Assembly: GCA_038213835.1 (NCBI GenBank)
Contig: JBBQSN010000073.1
Coordinates: 1-17,357, forward strand
DNA length: 17,357 nt
Reading direction: 5' to 3'
Origin: JBBQSN01 sp038213835
GTDB lineage: Bacteria > Actinomycetota > Actinomycetes > Actinomycetales > CAWJMD01
Shown here: one piece after another, positions 14,081 to 17,357 of the stretch
Layout of the letters: each line of letters starts with the position of its first letter
How positions within the stretch are numbered: position 1 is the first letter of the stretch
Notes under the pieces: generated by a model
What the model saw: the letters and a program-made list of their open reading frames with translations, nothing else
What the model was told of the DNA's origin: nothing
The model's database searches: none
Translations under genes and position numbers: made by a program

Positions 14081-14686
14081 TCACGCGGACATCGTGCCGT
14101 CCGCCGCCGACAGCAGCTGGGCGGCGACAGGCCGCGCCCGCTCCTCCTGCGGCCACATCCCGACCAGGAGCCGCTGACTGAGCGCCTGCCTGCTGATGCC
14201 GAGCTTCTCGGCCGCCTCGGTCCGGGACAGGCCGGAGGTCAGCAGGTCGACCGCCTCCCAACCCGCCGGCGACCGGCGCTGCACCACGGCGGCCAGCAGG
14301 CCGAGCACGGCCACGGCGGCCTCGGCCCCGCCGTCGTCCGGCGACGACACCCAGACCCGGTCGGGGGAGGACTTGGCCCGTTCCACCGCCACCCTGGCGT
14401 GCTCGTACGCGGGCCCGGCACCGGCCCGCGCCGAGGCGGGCAGCGGGAGCCGCACGGGGCCGACCCCGACACCGACGCTCCAGCGGTCGTCGCGCACCAG
14501 CAGGAGGACGACCTCGACCACGAGGGAGGCGTCGTCGGTGACGCCCTGCACCTCGTCGCCCGCCGTGCGCTCGCAGGCCCGGACCCAGCGTCGCGCGAGG
14601 TCGGGCCCGCCGAGCACGGCGAGGACGTCGTCGACCAGGTCAGGCCCGGTCCTGCTCCCACGCTGGTCGGCGGTCACGACGATCAT
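14081..14686 (-). CDS. SatD-like protein with C-terminal helix-turn-helix
   Basis: 201 residues. The N terminus MIVVTADQRGSR matches the SatD-family opening (usually ...GDI..SR), where the family is thought to have a nucleotide-cyclase-like or regulatory fold of unknown activity. The C terminus holds a clear helix-turn-helix, SRTEAAEKLGISRQALSQRL (about 157-176), suggesting DNA binding. The start ATG 14686 has AGGAG 6 nt upstream, a strong ribosome-binding site. The longer open frame to 15040 is rejected because it would cover the divergent hydrolase. It is followed by the membrane protein gene. The repeats in the upstream divergent gap are plausible operators for this protein, by inference only. 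Confidence 0.8.
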   Translation of the reverse strand: MIVVTADQRGSRTGPDLVDDVLAVLGGPDLARRWVRACERTAGDEVQGVTDDASLVVEVVLLLVRDDRWSVGVGVGPVRLPLPASARAGAGPAYEHARVAVERAKSSPDRVWVSSPDDGGAEAAVAVLGLLAAVVQRRSPAGWEAVDLLTSGLSRTEAAEKLGISRQALSQRLLVGMWPQEERARPVAAQLLSAADGTMSA

Positions 14687-14767
14687 CGATCGCTCCTGTC
14701 CCTCGGTCCGACGCGCCGGGCCCGCCGCCCGTCGTCCGTCAAGTCCTGGAGGTTGTCCTGATCTGAT

Positions 14768-14799
14768 CAAGGCTGACGCCTTGCAGCCTTTCTTGTCAA
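14768..14799. promoter_or_regulatory. Overlapping inverted repeats in the satD-hydrolase divergent gap
   Basis: CAAGGC (14768-14773) pairs with GCCTTG (14778-14783) across 4 nt. The overlapping arm AAGGCTG (14769-14775) instead pairs with CAGCCTT (14784-14790) across 8 nt. A palindromic TTGTCAA follows at 14793-14799. The cluster is AT-richer than its surroundings and sits about 85-110 bp upstream of satD and 60-90 bp upstream of the hydrolase, where operators are expected. A TTGACA reads on the minus strand (14799-14794), but no good -10 follows at 16-18 nt. Confidence 0.45.
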
Positions 14800-14857
14800 C
14801 CGTCTTGGCTTGACGCGCGTACCCATCCGGTTCAGCGGCGGTGCCGAACCCCGGACC

Positions 14858-15628
14858 ATGGCGCAGCCGACCCCGCACCAGCCCGAGCGCCGGCACGAGC
14901 CCGATCACGGGCCTGATCACGTCCCGGAACGACCTGCGCAGCGATCCCGGGTGCTCCCGGCCACCGGTCCGACCCGCGCCGTCGTCCTGGTCCTGCACGG
15001 CGGGAAGGCCGACAGCCTGCGGGCCTCGCGACCGTGGCACCTGTCAGCGGTCCGGATGCAGCCGTTCGGCCGCGCCCTGCACGACGAGCTCGGCGCGCAG
15101 GGGGTGGAGGTCCGGACGGTCCGATACCGCTACCGCGGCTGGAACGGAGCCCAGGCGTCGCCGGTGCACGATGCCCGTCAGGCGCTGAATCGCGTGCGCG
15201 GAGACCACGCGGGCGTCCCGGTCGTGCTCCTCGGGCACTCGATGGGCGGCCGCACGGCGCTGCGCGTGGCCGACGACGCGTCGGTGCACGGCGTCACCGC
15301 CCTTGCCCCCTGGCTGCCGGACGGTGAGCCGGTCCGGGTGCACGGCGTCGTGGTCCACCTGGCCCACGGCCGGACCGACCGCTGGACCGATCCCGGGGCG
15401 ACGGTGCGCTGGGCCGAGCGGGCCCGCCCGGTGGCCGCCGACCTCTCGCTCACGCTGCTCGACGGCACGGGACACTTCATGCTGCGGCGGCCCGCCGCAT
15501 GGTCCGCTCTGGCCCGCGCGGGAGTGCTCTCGGGCCTCGTCCACGCCCTCGGCGGTGGCGGTCCCCCGACCGGCCCAGCGGTCGCCGAAGACCCATCCGA
15601 GCGGCGTGGCGCACCGAAGACCGGGTGA
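14858..15628 (+). CDS. Alpha/beta-hydrolase fold protein
   Basis: Probable esterase/lipase-like hydrolase of unknown substrate, 256 residues. The catalytic triad is readable: nucleophile in GHSMGG (126-131, Ser128), acid probably Asp174 in HGRTDRWTDP, and His206 in GTGHFMLRR. LVLHGG (44-49) forms the oxyanion-hole loop. The first 35 residues are His/Pro/Glu-rich with low complexity and may be a disordered extension or partly untranslated. ATG 14858 is preferred to the TTG at 14810, which would read through the inverted-repeat region. It diverges from the SatD-like gene. The FAD oxidoreductase start follows 35 nt after its stop, so the three genes to the right may be one unit. Confidence 0.83.
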   Translation: MAQPTPHQPERRHEPDHGPDHVPERPAQRSRVLPATGPTRAVVLVLHGGKADSLRASRPWHLSAVRMQPFGRALHDELGAQGVEVRTVRYRYRGWNGAQASPVHDARQALNRVRGDHAGVPVVLLGHSMGGRTALRVADDASVHGVTALAPWLPDGEPVRVHGVVVHLAHGRTDRWTDPGATVRWAERARPVAADLSLTLLDGTGHFMLRRPAAWSALARAGVLSGLVHALGGGGPPTGPAVAEDPSERRGAPKTG

Positions 15629-15663
15629 TCGCACAGGACGGCGGACGAGCACGGGAGACCAGC

Positions 15664-16965
15664 GTGGCTGACCACGAGACCAGGGCGGGTGCGCCGCCCG
15701 CCCGGCGGGTCGCCGTCATCGGCAGCGGTGTCGCCGGCCTCGTGGCCGCCTGGGCCCTGCGCGAGACCGCCCAGGTCACCCTGTTCGAGGCCGACGGCCG
15801 GCTCGGCGGGCACGCCCACACCCACGACCTGGAGGACCCGGCCGGTCACGCCGTCGCGGTGGACACCGGCTTCATCGTGCACAACGAGCGCACCTACCCG
15901 GTGCTGCTGCGGCTGTTCGACGAGCTCGGTGTGCAGACCCAGGACTCCGAGATGAGCATGTCGGTGGTGTGCGAGGGCTGCGGCCTGGAGTACGCCGGGG
16001 CGCGCAAGGCGGCCGGGCTGTTCCCCCGCGCCTCGAACCTGCGCCGGCCCCGCTACCTGTGGATGCTCGCCGAGATCGTGCGATTCCACCGGCGCGCCCG
16101 TGCCCTGCTGGCGACCGAGCCCGACGCGGCGGACCACGACCAGACGCTCGCGCAGTTCGTCCGCGACGGCCGCTTCTCGCAGTACTTCGTCGACCACTTC
16201 ATGAGCCCGGTCGTGGCCTGCGTCTGGTCCACCTCGCCCCGCACCGCGCTGGAGTACCCGGCGCGGTACCTGTTCCAGTTCCTCGCCCACCACGGGATGC
16301 TCGGGGTCGGCGGCTCGCCGACGTGGCGCACCGTCACCGGCGGATCGCGCGCCTACGTCGACCGGGTCGCCAAGGAGCTGGCCGAGGTGCTGCTCAACAC
16401 CCCCGTGCGGGCCCTGCGCCGCGTCGCCGACGGTGTCGAGGTCGAGGACGCCGACGGCACCGTCCGCCGGTTCGACGCCGCGGTGGTCGCCACGCACCCG
16501 CACCAGGCGCTGTCCCTGATCGCCGAGCCGACCGCCGCCGAGAGCGAGGTGCTGGGGGCGATCAGGTACTCGGTGAACCGGACGGTGCTGCACTCGGACA
16601 CCTCCCTGCTGCCGGCGGCGCCCCGCGCCCACGCCTCGTGGAACTACCGGATGGACGCGTGCCGCACCCAGGCCGACGACGTCCTGGTCACCTACGACAT
16701 GAACCGGCTCCAGCGCCTGGACGCCGCCGGGCGCTACCTCGTCACCCTGGGGGGTGACGCGAGGGTCGACTCCCGCGCGATCATCGACGCGATGGTCTAC
16801 GAGCACCCCGTCTACACGCCGACGTCGGTGGCGGCGCAGGGCCGCCTGTCGGAGCTGGACGACGACCGGGTGGTGTTCGCCGGCGCCTACCACGGGTGGG
16901 GATTCCACGAGGACGGCGCCCGGTCCGGACAGGCCGCGGCCCGGCGGCTCGGGAGCAGCTGGTGA
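15664..16965 (+). CDS. FAD-dependent amine-oxidase-like oxidoreductase (lipid-modification cluster type)
   Basis: 433-residue flavoprotein. It shows the dinucleotide-binding GSGVAG (20-25) with Glu42 ending the second strand, RLGGHAHT (46-53), DTGFIVHN (67-74), WRTVTGGSRAYV in the middle, and the FAD-closing motif FAGAYHGWGFHEDG (405-418). This branch is the one found beside DUF1365 proteins and cyclopropane-fatty-acid synthase-like methyltransferases, and as the N-terminal half of plant cyclopropane synthases. It is related to proteins implicated in unusual fatty-acid formation, such as furan fatty acids in Rhodobacter (family knowledge). Here it is followed with a 4-nt overlap by DUF1365. 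GTG 15664 is chosen because GGGAG lies 7 nt upstream; the open frame to 15499 overlaps the hydrolase. Confidence 0.92.
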   Translation: MADHETRAGAPPARRVAVIGSGVAGLVAAWALRETAQVTLFEADGRLGGHAHTHDLEDPAGHAVAVDTGFIVHNERTYPVLLRLFDELGVQTQDSEMSMSVVCEGCGLEYAGARKAAGLFPRASNLRRPRYLWMLAEIVRFHRRARALLATEPDAADHDQTLAQFVRDGRFSQYFVDHFMSPVVACVWSTSPRTALEYPARYLFQFLAHHGMLGVGGSPTWRTVTGGSRAYVDRVAKELAEVLLNTPVRALRRVADGVEVEDADGTVRRFDAAVVATHPHQALSLIAEPTAAESEVLGAIRYSVNRTVLHSDTSLLPAAPRAHASWNYRMDACRTQADDVLVTYDMNRLQRLDAAGRYLVTLGGDARVDSRAIIDAMVYEHPVYTPTSVAAQGRLSELDDDRVVFAGAYHGWGFHEDGARSGQAAARRLGSSW

Positions 16966-17357
16966 CCCGGGCCCGGATCTACCGCACCGAGGTCACCCAC
17001 GTGCGCAAGACCCCGCTGCGCAACGAGTTCCGCTACCGCTCGCGCTGGTGGCTCGTCGACGTCGACCACCTGCCCGCGCTGCCCAGCCCGCTCCGGCCGT
17101 TCGCGCGGTTCTTGGCCGGCGACCACCTGGGCGACCCCGGGAAGTCGTTGCGGGAGAACGTCGAGCAGCACCTGGCCGGTGAGGGCATCGACCTCGACGG
17201 CGGCCGGATCACGTTGCTCACGGTGCCACGGGCGATCGGCCACGTGTTCAACCCGCTCTCGGTGTTCTGGTGCCACCGGGCCGACGGTTCGCTCGCGGCC
17301 ACTCTCGCCGAGGTGCACAACACCTACGGCGGTCGTCACGTCTACACGGTGCGCACC
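16962..17357 (+). CDS. DUF1365-family protein, 5' part, runs off window
   Basis: Starts at the GTG that overlaps the preceding TGA (GTGA, 4-nt overlap) and stays open for 132 codons to the last base. Recognisable DUF1365 features are RIYRTEVTHVRKTP at the N terminus, FNPLSVFWCH (96-105) and EVHNTYGGRH (117-126). Members are near 250 residues, so about half is missing. DUF1365 genes habitually sit between the FAD oxidoreductase and a cyclopropane-fatty-acid synthase-like methyltransferase; the latter would be expected just beyond the window. Its biochemical activity is not established here. Tight translational coupling to the oxidoreductase suggests a shared pathway. Confidence 0.93.
   Translation, partial: MTRARIYRTEVTHVRKTPLRNEFRYRSRWWLVDVDHLPALPSPLRPFARFLAGDHLGDPGKSLRENVEQHLAGEGIDLDGGRITLLTVPRAIGHVFNPLSVFWCHRADGSLAATLAEVHNTYGGRHVYTVRT

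Noticed and set aside
14794..14799. TTGACA on the minus strand as the -35 of satD
   Set aside because: No TAnnnT-like -10 lies 16-19 nt downstream. It is kept only as part of the repeat cluster.
14687..15040. N-terminal extension of the SatD-like frame
   Set aside because: It would overlap the divergent hydrolase and lacks family similarity. ATG 14686 has a strong AGGAG.
1..17357. Mobile elements, prophage genes, CRISPR arrays, tRNA or rRNA genes
   Set aside because: No transposase or integrase motifs, spaced repeats, cloverleaf or rRNA-like sequence were seen on either strand.

Overview
The window reads as the chromosome of a high-GC Gram-positive bacterium (Actinomycetota). Base composition is very GC-rich, third codon positions are almost all G or C, GTG starts are common, and several gene families are typically actinobacterial: a SerB with a long ACT region, a GlgA/GlgM of the corynebacterial type divergent from glgC, and a Nei2-like glycosylase. 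The genus cannot be fixed from sequence alone. There are no phage, transposon, CRISPR, tRNA or rRNA genes. Both ends cut genes: a DNA glycosylase on the left and a DUF1365 protein on the right.

Layout, left to right. (1) 1-1549 (+): the 3' part of an Fpg/Nei DNA glycosylase, then a GNAT acetyltransferase. (2) 1566-5482 (-): a cyanophycin cassette, cphB (cyanophycinase) followed by cphA (cyanophycin synthetase). A SixA-type phosphatase (5568-6068, +) diverges from it. (3) 6078-8774 (-): glgC, a 67-residue two-helix membrane protein and serB. glgA (+) diverges from glgC across only 46 bp. (4) A conserved actinobacterial protein of unknown function (10003-10800, -), whose 3' end overlaps glgA. 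(5) 10855-13303 (+): a likely operon of a short leader ORF, an ABC ATPase, a TauE/SafE permease and a SpoU RNA methyltransferase. (6) 13486-14686 (-): a SatD-like protein with a C-terminal helix-turn-helix and a membrane protein. (7) 14858-17357 (+): an alpha/beta hydrolase, an FAD-dependent oxidoreductase and a DUF1365 protein; the last two overlap by 4 nt and look like a lipid-modification pair.

Two storage polymers meet here. Cyanophycin (nitrogen and carbon) is made by CphA and opened by CphB. ADP-glucose from GlgC feeds GlgA/GlgM for alpha-glucan (carbon). The modules lie about 2 kb apart.

The most notable non-coding pattern is promoter architecture. Six start codons (cphB, serB, glgC, glgA, the 265-residue unknown gene and the leader ORF before the ABC ATPase) have a TAnnnT -10 hexamer ending exactly 6 or 7 nt before the start codon. 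This predicts leaderless mRNAs. It fixes several start sites downstream of the longest open frames, and it places back-to-back leaderless promoters between glgC and glgA. Genes outside this set mostly have visible Shine-Dalgarno sequences instead. Other structures worth attention are a 13-bp hairpin with the GNAT stop codon in its loop, an 8-bp inverted repeat in the cphB-cphA spacer, and overlapping inverted repeats between satD and the hydrolase.
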